A stretch of DNA of 64,000 bases from Capsicum annuum (Eukaryota; Streptophyta; Magnoliopsida; Solanales; Solanaceae). The position numbers and the translations under genes were made by a program. The stretch is from assembly GCF_002878395.1 (NCBI RefSeq), contig NC_061120.1, positions 118,227,213 to 118,291,212 of the forward strand, written 5' to 3'. Within the stretch, counting starts at the first letter, position 1, and each line of letters starts with the position of its first letter. The notes under the pieces were generated by a model. The model was not told the origin of the DNA. It made no database searches and worked only from the letters and a program-made list of their open reading frames with translations. Of the stretch, positions 20,415 to 30,388 are shown in pieces.

Positions 20415-23215
20415 TGTAACGCCCCGAGATCCTACCCGGAGATGTCACACGATGCTTGTGACCCTGAAGGACCGCAAGCTAACCCTTTACTGATATCTGT
20501 ACCTGTACACTACATAATATCTGAAATAAATGCATAAATTGGCCATAAGTTTCAACACATCTATAAATACTCAAAATATAAAACTTAATACTATACCATT
20601 CATCCATCTGAAAAGCCTCGAATCTTGTTGAACTGTGGCGTTGATGGGACATATCCCTAACTCACTGCGTCAACTAAAAGTAAATAAGATTTTGATCATA
20701 ATAATAGAAAATTGAAACTCATCCTCAAAAGAAAAGGACTCACTGCTACTGCTGCTGAATGGGACCGATCTGCTGATAATACTCTAGGTCCTGTGCCTAT
20801 AAACCTATGGTGTCAAATGAGACACCATAGCGCAAATGTATCAGCACATAATATACCGAGTATGTAGACGGGGTAAGGCTAAATACAAGGTCTCATACAT
20901 GTAAAATATGTATAACATAATGATCATGAGACTACCATACGAAAACAAGAACACATACAACAATGCATAAATCATGGTCATAATCATCATAACTCTAGAG
21001 ACTTGACCTTGGGTACCGCTTTACGGTGAGCTAAACTCAATACCATCACTGAGAAACTGACACACTAACTTATCTGTTACTGATAACTAAGGATCTAAGT
21101 ATATCTATGTCAAAGATTGAGTTCTGAGCTTACAACTTTCAACCAACAAAATTCGAGGTTTAACTTTTCTAACAGATAACTTTGGAAGCTTTATCAATGA
21201 TAAGAAAATAGGATTATATTGAAATCCAACAACAAGAATACTTAACAAATTCTGAGAAGGAGACCAAGCCTATCTAATGGGAGATCATTAAATATGATAA
21301 TAAGAAATCATCCATATCATTTCTGAGATTGGAATTGAATCACTTGAGTTCCATTAGGACTAGGCTGAGTATAGGTCTGATGCTAGATTACTAGTGATAC
21401 AGAGATTACAAAGATAACTGACATTACTGAGCATTATTAAGCTTCACAATTGTCTGAGGATATAGAGTTCTATAGTTCACTGAGTTTTGAAAATCATGGC
21501 TCGGTTTGAATTATTGAGAAACTTATACGGGCTCTAGACAACAACTCTACTTTAGGGTGTAAATACCCCCAGAACTCAATAACATAGACGTAAAGCATCA
21601 TCATTCATTCATGCATCACAAACTTTCATGCATCATTACCATTATTCAGGCATATTCACAAGAAACTAAGAAATCATGCCATATATTCAAATTCGCATCC
21701 ATTTAATAAAGACATGCTATTTAATTATGCCCCATTCAATGAAGTTTTGTAGCAAGTCCTTCACACCTATATCAGTCTCGACATATATATAGATATCATG
21801 AGAATTTGGGAAAACTTCACACTATCATGTCATTACTCTCTTGTTAACCACTTAGCATGTATTAAAACTTAAAATAAATCAAAGATCACTCACTTGGGAG
21901 ATTTATTGCTATTTCATCTCAACATACTCACTATGGTCTTTCGACAACCACTAGACATGATCAATTCTACACCTACTTGGGGGTTCCATATTATTATTAT
22001 GGCTCATTCTGCTCATTAAGGCATTTTATCAAACACTAGGTATGCATGGACTAGCCCACAACTTTGGGTTTCCACTTTAACATACTACAATGCCTCTCTA
22101 TGCTTCACCTCAGCCTTTCATCAATCATTTGGGGTGGATAATCCACTTATTCAGCCATCTCAACACCCTAATGTCATGAACACCTCTCATAGACACCAAC
22201 TTCAAAATGGCTCATCAAAACAACACATAAATTCCACATACTAGGGTCAACAACCATAAATCTTGCAAATAATCATGAATCCAAACTCAATCACACAAGT
22301 AACATCAACTTTAACTCATACAAATCATGGAATATCATAAAACATAAAAGCTTTAACTTTAAAAAAAGGGGTACTTGAGATTCTTGGATGAAAGGGACCC
22401 AAGAATCAACATTTACATACCTAGGAATTTCTTTTCTTGAAGGCTTTTGAACGAACTTCTTGATTTCTCTAGATCCTTCTTGATTCCTCTTGAATTTTTT
22501 TAAAAGGAGAAGATAATATTTTGATTTCGAAAACCTTAATTTTTGGGTGTAAGAGAGAAAAATGAAGTTGAGGCCCTTGGCCCGGTATTTATAGAGTTGG
22601 GGGAAGATGTGGGAAAGAACAAAATGCTCCTTTAAAATTTGTTTAGAAAATTCCGATCGGGGTCTGTGACGATTGATCTAACATCCATTAGAGAGATTGA
22701 CGGTAAACCAAGTTGTTCATCACTCAAGTGAAAAAATTTGGATGTTCTTTCTCGGAGTGACGATCGAAGTGACGGTCTGTCAGAAATCTGACGGTCCACC
22801 AGTTTGTCCATCACTCGGGGTCCAGGAATGGGACATTCTACCTCGGTCTAATGGTCTCCTTAAAGGTCCATTAATTTTCTGATGGTCCACCACTTTGGCC
22901 GTCACATGATGACCAAAAAAAGAATCCACCACCTTAGTCAAACAGGACACTAGATGGTCTACCAAGGAGTTGGTGGTCCATCAGATCAACCGTCAAATCT
23001 GCGATTCCGACAACGCTCCATACAACGGCCATAACTTCTTCGTCCGATTTAGGATTTTGATGAAATTGGTATCGATTAAACCGTCAATCTTGTTTGATGA
23101 ATTCAAATTTTTTCATACTTGGAAAGATACTTCTGAAACATTTAGACTCAAATATTTCACTTTACTAGATACGCTCTAAGGCTCAAACTAGAAGAGAACT
23201 TTACGGGGTATTACA
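20415..23215 (-). repeat. LTR-E, outermost 5' LTR, two deletions
   Basis: The plus strand runs from TGTAACGCCCC to GGGGTATTACA. Deletions of about 0.7 kb (junction near 21305) and 0.24 kb (junction near 21705) explain its 2.8 kb length. TATA box at 22586-22593. To its right is GAAGC and then unrelated DNA, not a polypurine tract, so this is the array's true end. A matching GAAGC target-site copy would lie left of the window and cannot be seen. Confidence 0.85.
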
Positions 23216-23531
23216 GAAGCAAGGTTAAATATGATGACGCAAAGAGTGATTGTACAAAATCTAAATCCACAAACTAGCCATAATGTTTTTAAATTCATAA
23301 CTTTTTATTTGATGAATTAGGAAATATGTTACCTTCAAATCAAGGACTTCAAAGCATAAATATCGAGGGCTGCAATGCCTCATTCCTACAAATGCAGTAA
23401 ACAATATTGATGCACAGGTTTGATAATCAAATCATAAAAAATTCATCAGCATATATCTCTCGGAGACACACTTTCTTGTCAAGGGATTTCAATTTTAAGT
23501 TTCTAGGGGATGCACTTCTTAAATTAAACCA
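23216..23531. other. No gene seen; flank of the array
   Basis: About 315 bp of AT-rich DNA without a coding pattern or a copy elsewhere in the window. It may be the internal part of the plus-strand element that ends with LTR-H. Confidence 0.4.
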
Positions 23532-24330
23532 TGATTCCAGTAAGACGTCCATTTTAGTCGAGTTATTTTCCTTGATTCCTATAAGACGTACCTTTTAGTC
23601 AAGTCATTTCCCTTAATTCCTCTAAGACGTACCTTTTAGTTGATTTATTCCCCTTTAATCCTAGAAGATGTACCTTTTAGTCGAGTCATTCCTTTGATTC
23701 CTATAAGACGTACCTTTTAGTCGAGTCATTCCCCTTGACCATTAAAAGATGTACCTTTTAGTTTAGTTATTTCCTTTGATTCATATAAGACTTACCTTTT
23801 GGTCGAGTTATTTCTTTGATTCCTATAGGACGTACCTTTTAGTCAAGTCATTCCCCTTGACCCCTAGAAGACGTACCTTTTACTCGAGTCATTCCTTTGA
23901 TTCCTATAAGACATACCTTTTAGTTGAGTCATTACCCTTAACCCTAGAAGATATATATTTTAGAAGAGTCATTTCCTTTGGTTCCTATAAGATGCACCTT
24001 TTATTCGAGTCCTTCCCCTTGACCCTTAGAAGATGTATCTTTTAGTCGAGTCATTCCCCTTTACCCTTAGAAGATGTACTTTTTAGTCGAGTCATTCCTT
24101 GTGATTCCTGTAAGATGTATATTTTTGTTGAGTCATTCCCCTTTACCCCTAGAGGATATACCTTTAGTCAAGTCATTCCCTTGATTCCTATAAGACGTAC
24201 CTGTTAGTCGAATCATTTATTTTAATTCCTATAAGAAGTACCGTTTAGTCAAGTCATATCCTTTGATTCCTATAAGACATACCTTTTAGTCAAATCATTC
24301 CAATTAACTCATAGAAGATACATTTCTTTG
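23532..24330 (+). repeat. ~41-bp tandem repeat, about 19 copies
   Basis: The unit reads roughly GATTCCTATAAGACGTACC, then TTTTAGTCGAGTCATTCC. Alternate units often differ in the first half (CTTGACCCCTAGAAGACG against TTTGATTCCTATAAGACG), hinting at a higher-order unit of two. Units differ by point changes and 1-2 base indels. A short open frame at 23776-24045 is just this repeat translated. It lies upstream of the polypurine tract of LTR-H, so it is probably the 3' untranslated part of that element. Confidence 0.85.
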
Positions 24331-24366
24331 TGTGGGATAATTTTCTTTTTAGTTTTGATTTGATTT

Positions 24367-24580
24367 CAGGAGCCTGCCTGAAGAACAGGACGAATACATA
24401 GAAAGTTAAGTAACAAGGTGAAGCAGTTTAAAAGCAAGAAACAAGAGCAAGAAAATTAAAGGTCAACAGTTGAAAAATGGCAAGTTAGGAACCCGCCTGA
24501 AGAACAGGGTGAAGAAATTGCAAGGGAAGAAACAAGTTGAAGAAATTTCAAGTCAGGAGCCTATCTGAAGAACAGGGTGA
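24367..24580 (+). repeat. Three spaced copies of a GAAGAACAGG motif
   Basis: The motif AGGAGCCTGCCTGAAGAACA followed by GG recurs at about 24367-24390, 24487-24510 and 24553-24580, separated by purine-rich DNA. It is a short interspersed repeat in the 3' internal part of the plus-strand element ahead of LTR-H. Confidence 0.65.
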
Positions 24581-24828
24581 TGAAGTAGTGATTCAGGAGT
24601 CAAGGAAAGCTGCACAGGTATAGTGTTTGTAATTTCATCTATGTTTTAACTTGTAATGTTCATTTTTGATGTAATAATAGAGCCGCAGACTGGAAGACCG
24701 ACGGGACCTCACTCAACTCTCCAACTCGGTTGTCCTTTTTCCTTCTATTTCTTTCCATGAATAATTATCGGGTCAAAATTTAATCTTGTTGTTTACTTCT
24801 TTGTCTGATAACACTTCTTGTTTGCAAC

Positions 24829-24839
24829 AAAAGGGGGCA
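24829..24839 (+). other. Polypurine tract of the LTR-H element
   Basis: AAAAGGGGGCA stands just before TGATGTAGACACC, the start of LTR-H, and sets the element on the plus strand. Confidence 0.6.
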
Positions 24840-24842
24840 TGA

Positions 24843-26750
24843 TGTAGACACCTAATTTTGTCCCTCTCTGATAGTGCTTTTACCATTTTACCTCTATTTT
24901 ACTGCGTGTGCTCACCCTATGATTATATCCCATAAAAATGCAAAAAGATAGAACCCTTAACAAAATTCCTAACAAATCTTATCCTACCCAACTCACCTTA
25001 CCCCACCTACCCTATACCCTATCCCTTCTATCCTATCTACGTGACACCCTCATATTTTTTTTCATAAAAGAAAATGAGAACACTATATACACACTTACTG
25101 ATACAGTGAAAGGGGGCAATAAAAGCATGCCATTCCCTTCTTTCTTCTCAAACAACACATGATAAAAATACACACCTCACAATTTCATTAGAAAACCTCA
25201 TATTTCATTCTTTCATTCTTGAAGAACAACACAGCAATACTAGATCCACTTCACCATTGGCACATAATCTCAATTCTCACATTGACACTCATACTACAAT
25301 CATCAATACATACATAAAAACATCACAAAAACCTAAGAAGATACCCACTATCACACTACCATACACTCACATACAGTGAGATAGAGAATGAAGAAGAGAG
25401 AAAAACAAAGGGAGTGGCACTTCGATTAAAGATTTCGGTCAGACCCAACCAAAACCGACCATCATCGTTGATTCCAACAGAGAATAATCCATGAACTCCA
25501 AAACCGCCCCTATTTTCTAGTTATTTCCATCAAAATCTAACTTCCAAACATCATTTTCATTGACTGTGCAATTTGACAAAGCTTCGGTGAAGCATTGACC
25601 GCGACCCTATTTCGATTCCATTGGAGTTCGTTACGATTTGTATGAAAATCTGAGATTTAAGAGTTCAGATTAAGGTTTTCCATTGGTTTTTCTTCTATTT
25701 GGCTTGCAATTCCTTGATACTGAAGCTGGGTTGGTTTTATTAAGGTTTGATCTGAGGTTTTCCGGTGTGGATTCTTTTTAATTGAATAACATAGTTTGAA
25801 AGCCCCAATTTTAGGTCCAATTCTTCATCTTTTAATTTTATTTTGAAGTCATGATTTGGTGATTATGTGTTCGGTAATTACGATTGTTTGATTTTGTTGA
25901 TGTTTTGATTACGTGCTTGATAATGCATTTTTGGTGATATGAGGAACAAATTTTAGTAATTTTGATGGTGTGATTGATTAAAGTGAAGTTGAGGGCGGGA
26001 ATCAAAAAATTATAAAAGTAGCTATTAGGGTATTTTGATTCGTTGTTGGTGTTGAACATGATATGTCATCAAGAAGGTAGGCAAGTAGTATGCCCGGGTA
26101 GGCAAACTTAGAATTAGTGGTTTGTTATAATGTTCGGAATATTTGTTGAATATTTTATTTACCGTATTTGAAAAGTGTATTCATTTAGTCAAGGAATGCC
26201 TTGAAGTTATTTGTATTCACTCATCGGGGAATTCCCCAAAGGATTTTGTATGCGAAGGATGTTCATGATCAAGACCCGAGGCATCGGGTAGAGCAAAGTT
26301 TATGTTAGCGTAGGCTTATATTTTTTGCATTTTTTATTTTGGACTTTATAATTGAATTGGACATTAAATTTTGGATTGTTTTGTTTTTTGTTTACTGATT
26401 ATTTTGCATTCTTTTGTGTGGTTTATACAATCGTAGTGTCAAATTAGCTGATATGCTCCACCAAGAGACCGTGGTTGAACCACGGGATTGAGGAGTGCCT
26501 AATAACTTCCCCTCGGTCAACAGAATTCCTTAGCCAGAATCTTTGTTCGTGGATTGGTTTTAGAGTCAAAATAGTTTTGATAAAGGATTTTCAAAGGTGA
26601 CTTGGCAAACCCAATAATGCCAAGTGGCGACTCTAAGTTAATTATAAAATGAATCCTTTTCGAAATAATTTTCATCTTTTGTCACTTTAATAATAAAAAC
26701 CCTTTCAAACTTAAAATCAAATCTTTTTTGGTTAGAAAATAGGTGTGACA
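24843..26750 (+). repeat. LTR-H (~1.9 kb), 3' LTR of a truncated plus-strand element
   Basis: It begins TGTAGACACCTAATTTTG and ends AAAATAGGTGTGACA, ends that pair as inverted repeats. Near its right end is CCAAGTGGCGACTCTAA, a motif also seen in LTR-L (about 54538) and near 63124. A polypurine tract precedes it. No PBS or second LTR of the same kind is found, so its 5' part is lost. It abuts LTR-F directly, with no gap. Short open frames inside are chance. Confidence 0.75.
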
Positions 26751-28419
26751 CTACTGAATCTCGTTATCTGACTGAACGACACTGAGCTTTTAATGGATTA
26801 CTCGGTTACTCCAAAGGTCAGAATTGTACACCTATATACTACTAGATCTGAGCTGAGTACGAAACGAAGGCTATATTACTAGCGATACTGAGATTACGGA
26901 GATTACAGAGATTTCTTAAGTTCTATATCTGTCTGAGAATATTGAGTTCTATAACTCACTGACTTCTGAGAATCATAGCTCGACTGGAATTATTATGAAT
27001 ACTAACACGGGTTTTTGACAACAGCTATATTATCAGGTGTAAATACCCCCAAGACTCAATAACATAAATAAATAACATAACCATTCTTGGATAATCAATA
27101 CAATGGACATTCATTCACCATCACAATCACTAATGTATCTCTTCAAGTATTTAGAAATCATAAACATGTGATAGTATAGGGAGACATGCTATTGGCTCAT
27201 ACTCCATCCAACAAGATCTTCCATTAAATACTTAGAATGTATTAAAGTCTTAGCATGTATCAAAGAGCACATAATTGGGGAATTTCATGCTATCATGCCA
27301 TAATTCATTCACAAGGCTTTTCAACTAATACTTGGTATGCATGGGCTTGCACATAATTGTTGATTTCTAGTCAACTTTCTATAATGGCTCTAATTCGTTC
27401 AGATAAGCATTTTATCAAACATATGGGGAGAATGCTTTGGTTATTCAACAATTTCTACACTTATTTGACAAGAACACATCACTTAACAAGGAACTTGAAG
27501 AGGATTTATCATGAACATCTTAGTAATATCACATACTAGGGTCAATGCTTGAAAATCTTGTAAACAAACATTAATCAAAACTGAATAACATCATGAACAT
27601 CAATTTCAGTTCACATGAATCATGAAAACTCATAAGCATAAGATCTTTGAAATTTAGAAAAGGATTCTTCAGCTTCTTGGATGAAAGGGACTCAAGAATC
27701 AACATCTACATACCTTAGAGAAACTCTTTCTTGAAAACTTATGGAGAGATTCTTGATTTCTTGATTTCTCTTAAAGATGAAGGAAAGGTTTTGATTTATT
27801 AGAAACCCTAACTCTTGTTCTTGGACAACTTTGACATAAAACTAGTATTTTAGGTAAAAATGAGGCCAAATCACGTGTTAAGGAGTATTTATAGGGGTTG
27901 GGAAAAGACTTTTTTCTCCCTTGGAATTAAACTGAAAAATCCCTATTTTACGTGCTGGCACGACGTACCCTAATCACGCCATCTCACTGGAAATTGGACA
28001 ATTGGGAAACTGCTTAATGGCGCGACGTAGTGTAAATCACGTTACTACCTTGGTTGAAAACTGGAAAGGCACCTCGACATAGTGGAATCGTGATGCTGCA
28101 CTTGAAATTGATAGTTCTAAAACTAAGCCTTAGCGTGATACACCATAATCATGGAAGCTCACTGGATTTTGATGATTGCCATTTTGGCTGCATCTGCGAT
28201 GCGCTAAAGTTCCAGGTGGCACGCTGTCTCACAAAAATAGCTCTAACTCTTTGCCCAAGTATCGAATTTGGGCGAATTTGGTATCGACGGAAATCTTATT
28301 TGATGCTCTACATGATAAAAAGTCAATATTCAGGAAATTATACATGGTTCAAAATATTTCTCACATTACTAAACACTCTCTAAGGCTTATACTACGAGAG
28401 GATTTTGTGGGGTCTTACA
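26751..28419 (-). repeat. LTR-F, 3' LTR of the second gag-only element, truncated
   Basis: Homologous to the right 1.6 kb of LTR-G (from about 32689); the left ~2.3 kb is absent, cut at the LTR-H border. It ends GGGGTCTTACA and is followed by a polypurine tract (28420-28435, minus CCAAAGGGAGATAT). The TATA box is at 27886-27893 and the donor-like site at 27706-27713. Its U3 lacks the dense TGACG block of LTRs A-E and instead has CACGACGTACC and GCGACGTAG motifs. Confidence 0.8.
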
Positions 28420-28856
28420 ATATCTCCCTTTGGAAACATTCGTCCTTAAATGTCGCTATATAGGCTAAGAATACTGAGCGACTGAACTTACTAAAGGAAT
28501 GGGAGCATCTGAAACATGATCATGCAACTGGAACTACTGATATACTGAGATCTCATACTGGACACACATATCTAATGCATAGAATACTTGATTGAAGCTA
28601 CTCATAAAATAATTTCTCATAATAGACATGCATATCTGATGTACGGATCCAAAAATGAGTTGCTCTCATGAAAGCATGACTTCATAAGGAGATAACTGAT
28701 GTCTGACTGAACATGCATATCTAATGCCTGAATGTCTGACTTAACTAACTATTGAAGCTGGCTATGCAATGATAACTAATGTTAATTTCATAAGGAGATT
28801 CTTAACATGGAACTGAATGAGTCTAAGAAGAAGAGAGCATCACAATATCATGGGGT

Positions 28857-28870
28857 ATCTCCCCCTTGGG
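28857..28870 (-). other. Internal polypurine tract, copy 5
   Basis: Minus strand CCCAAGGGGGAGATACC core. Its survival in a diverged subfamily, at the same distance from the terminal tract, argues against chance. Confidence 0.55.
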
Positions 28871-29062
28871 AATCTATGTCCCTCTAAACACACTTCCCTG
28901 AAATACTGGGGCCGTGCATGGGGCACCTACAAAATGGGTCATGATTGACCGAATGGGATCTGAAACTAATGCATGATTCATACTAACATATAAGCTCAAA
29001 ATGGGAGCAAAGTTTCTAAAAATGCATATCATAAAGATGAAGGACTCATAACATACCCGAAT

Positions 29063-30165
29063 CTATATCACAAAACCTTTCTTGATCATGGTGGATCTGA
29101 AGTGCATAAGGTTTGTTCTGATACTGACCACTACTGGCATGAAAAAGAGCACCCTATTGATGAACTCTCTACCCCTCTGATCTAGCCTTCTACATTCTCG
29201 CATTCTATGACCTGGCCTACCACATCCAAAGCACACATCACTACCAACTCTACACACACCTAGGTGGCTCTTGCCACACTCTTCACAAAGAGGATTAGTA
29301 TGCACACCACTATAGGTACACTAGCTGAGGATGGAGCTAGGACCGAAAATCTCTGACTATGCGGAAAATGTCTACCTCCTTGGGACCCTGCCTCAGAGAA
29401 ACCTTGACTACCTATTCTGGCTTTCTTACTCACACTCTCTTTTCTTTTCATCTTATCTTTCTCAATTTACTATGCATGCATCATCAGCCTACAAAGGTCC
29501 ATATCTCTATGAATCATAGCAGTTCTATACTCTTTCAACACTAACCCAGACATACTAGTCACAAACTTACTCATACTTGCTCTAAGGTAAGCTATCAAGT
29601 CAGGAGCATACTTAGCTAACTGGTTGAACTTAAGACAATACTCCTTCATTGTCATGGAGCCTTGACTTATGTTCATGAACTCTTCTACCTTAGCTTCCCT
29701 TAAATCTAGCCAGAAAAACTTATCTAAAAAGGCATCCTAAAACTCTTGCCAAGTCATAGGAGTTGAATCCTCCCCTCTACCCTTTTTTGATATCACTACC
29801 CAATCATGAGAAATATCATTAAACCTATAGAAAAATAAATCTACACTCTCCTCCTCAGAAACATGGATAATCCGGGTAATCTTCCCCAACTTCTCTAGAT
29901 AAAACTATAGGTCCTCACCTGCTACTGACCTAAAGAATTTTGGTGGGCTCATCTTCATGAAATCTCTAATTCTGGCTGTGGGTGAACCCCCTTATTACAG
30001 TTGTGGGGCCACAGACTGATGGTTACCCTAAACATTTATCACAGCTTGGGCTAGCACCTAAAAAACTACTCGAAACTCTGTATGTGACTCATTCTCATTC
30101 TTAGGATCTACTGGCTGAGGGGGCTAATCATCAATCCTACAAACATTTTCTCAGTAAGGAGGTAT
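29063..30165 (-). pseudogene. gag: gag pseudogene of the second element
   Basis: Homologous to array gag copies but diverged. The start codon has become ATA (30163-30165). The core frame 29470-29676 carries GSMTMKEYCLKFNQLAKYAPD. The C-terminal frame 29063-29305 has a complete zinc knuckle, C-F-G-C-G-R-P-G-H-R-M-R-E-C, preceded by the usual C-E-E-C-G-K-S-H-L-G-V-C motif. The C-terminal tail after this knuckle is longer than in the array copies and ends at 29063. The N-terminal half is broken by several stops and frameshifts. Confidence 0.85.
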
Positions 30166-30371
30166 ACTCTTTACATAAAAGAAAGATATGGATTAGAATG
30201 AGGATCAACTTGAGCTCATGCTCACTCGTATTACATGAATACTAAAAGAAGGGAAACAGCTCCTAAAATATCTTATAGCCTCTTGTACATAAATACAGCA
30301 CGCAACACATCCATGCATAAAACTCTACTAGATGTGGCATTTCAAACTCCTTAGGAAACAATTGAACCTTA

Positions 30372-30384
30372 GGCTCTGATACCA
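30372..30384 (-). other. Primer binding site of the second gag-only element
   Basis: Minus strand TGGTATCAGAGCC, exact match, four bases from the LTR-G end at 30389. Confidence 0.9.
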
Positions 30385-30388
30385 TGTT

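Larger units (their letters stand above)
1..23215 (-). mobile_element. Tandem array of a gag-only LTR retrotransposon (5 LTRs, 4 internal regions)
   Basis: The same two modules alternate along the minus strand: a long LTR and a ~2 kb internal region. Each complete LTR (B, C, D) has a PBS on its left and a polypurine tract on its right, so each serves as 3' LTR of one unit and 5' LTR of the next. LTR-E is the outermost 5' LTR: no polypurine tract follows it and unrelated DNA begins at 23216. LTR-A runs off the left edge, so the array may be longer. The four internal regions carry only gag. A non-autonomous element of this kind (TR-GAG type) would need Pol from an autonomous chromovirus. The tandem form is best explained by unequal recombination between LTRs. 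Copies differ by deletions and many point changes, so this is not an assembly duplicate of one exact unit. Confidence 0.85.
28420..30388 (-). mobile_element. Internal region of the second gag-only element
   Basis: About 1.97 kb, built like the array units: polypurine tract, ~640 bp noncoding, internal purine tract (28857-28870), gag, leader, PBS. It is clearly diverged from units 1-4 and has its own LTR type, so it is a sister subfamily. No pol. Confidence 0.8.

Noticed and set aside
23776..24045. An 89-codon open frame on the plus strand
   Set aside because: It is a translation of the ~41-bp tandem repeat; the repeated SFPLTLRR-like text follows the DNA period.
25838..26059. A 73-codon minus-strand frame in LTR-H
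   Set aside because: It has AT-rich composition, no motif and an antisense position within an LTR; chance frame.
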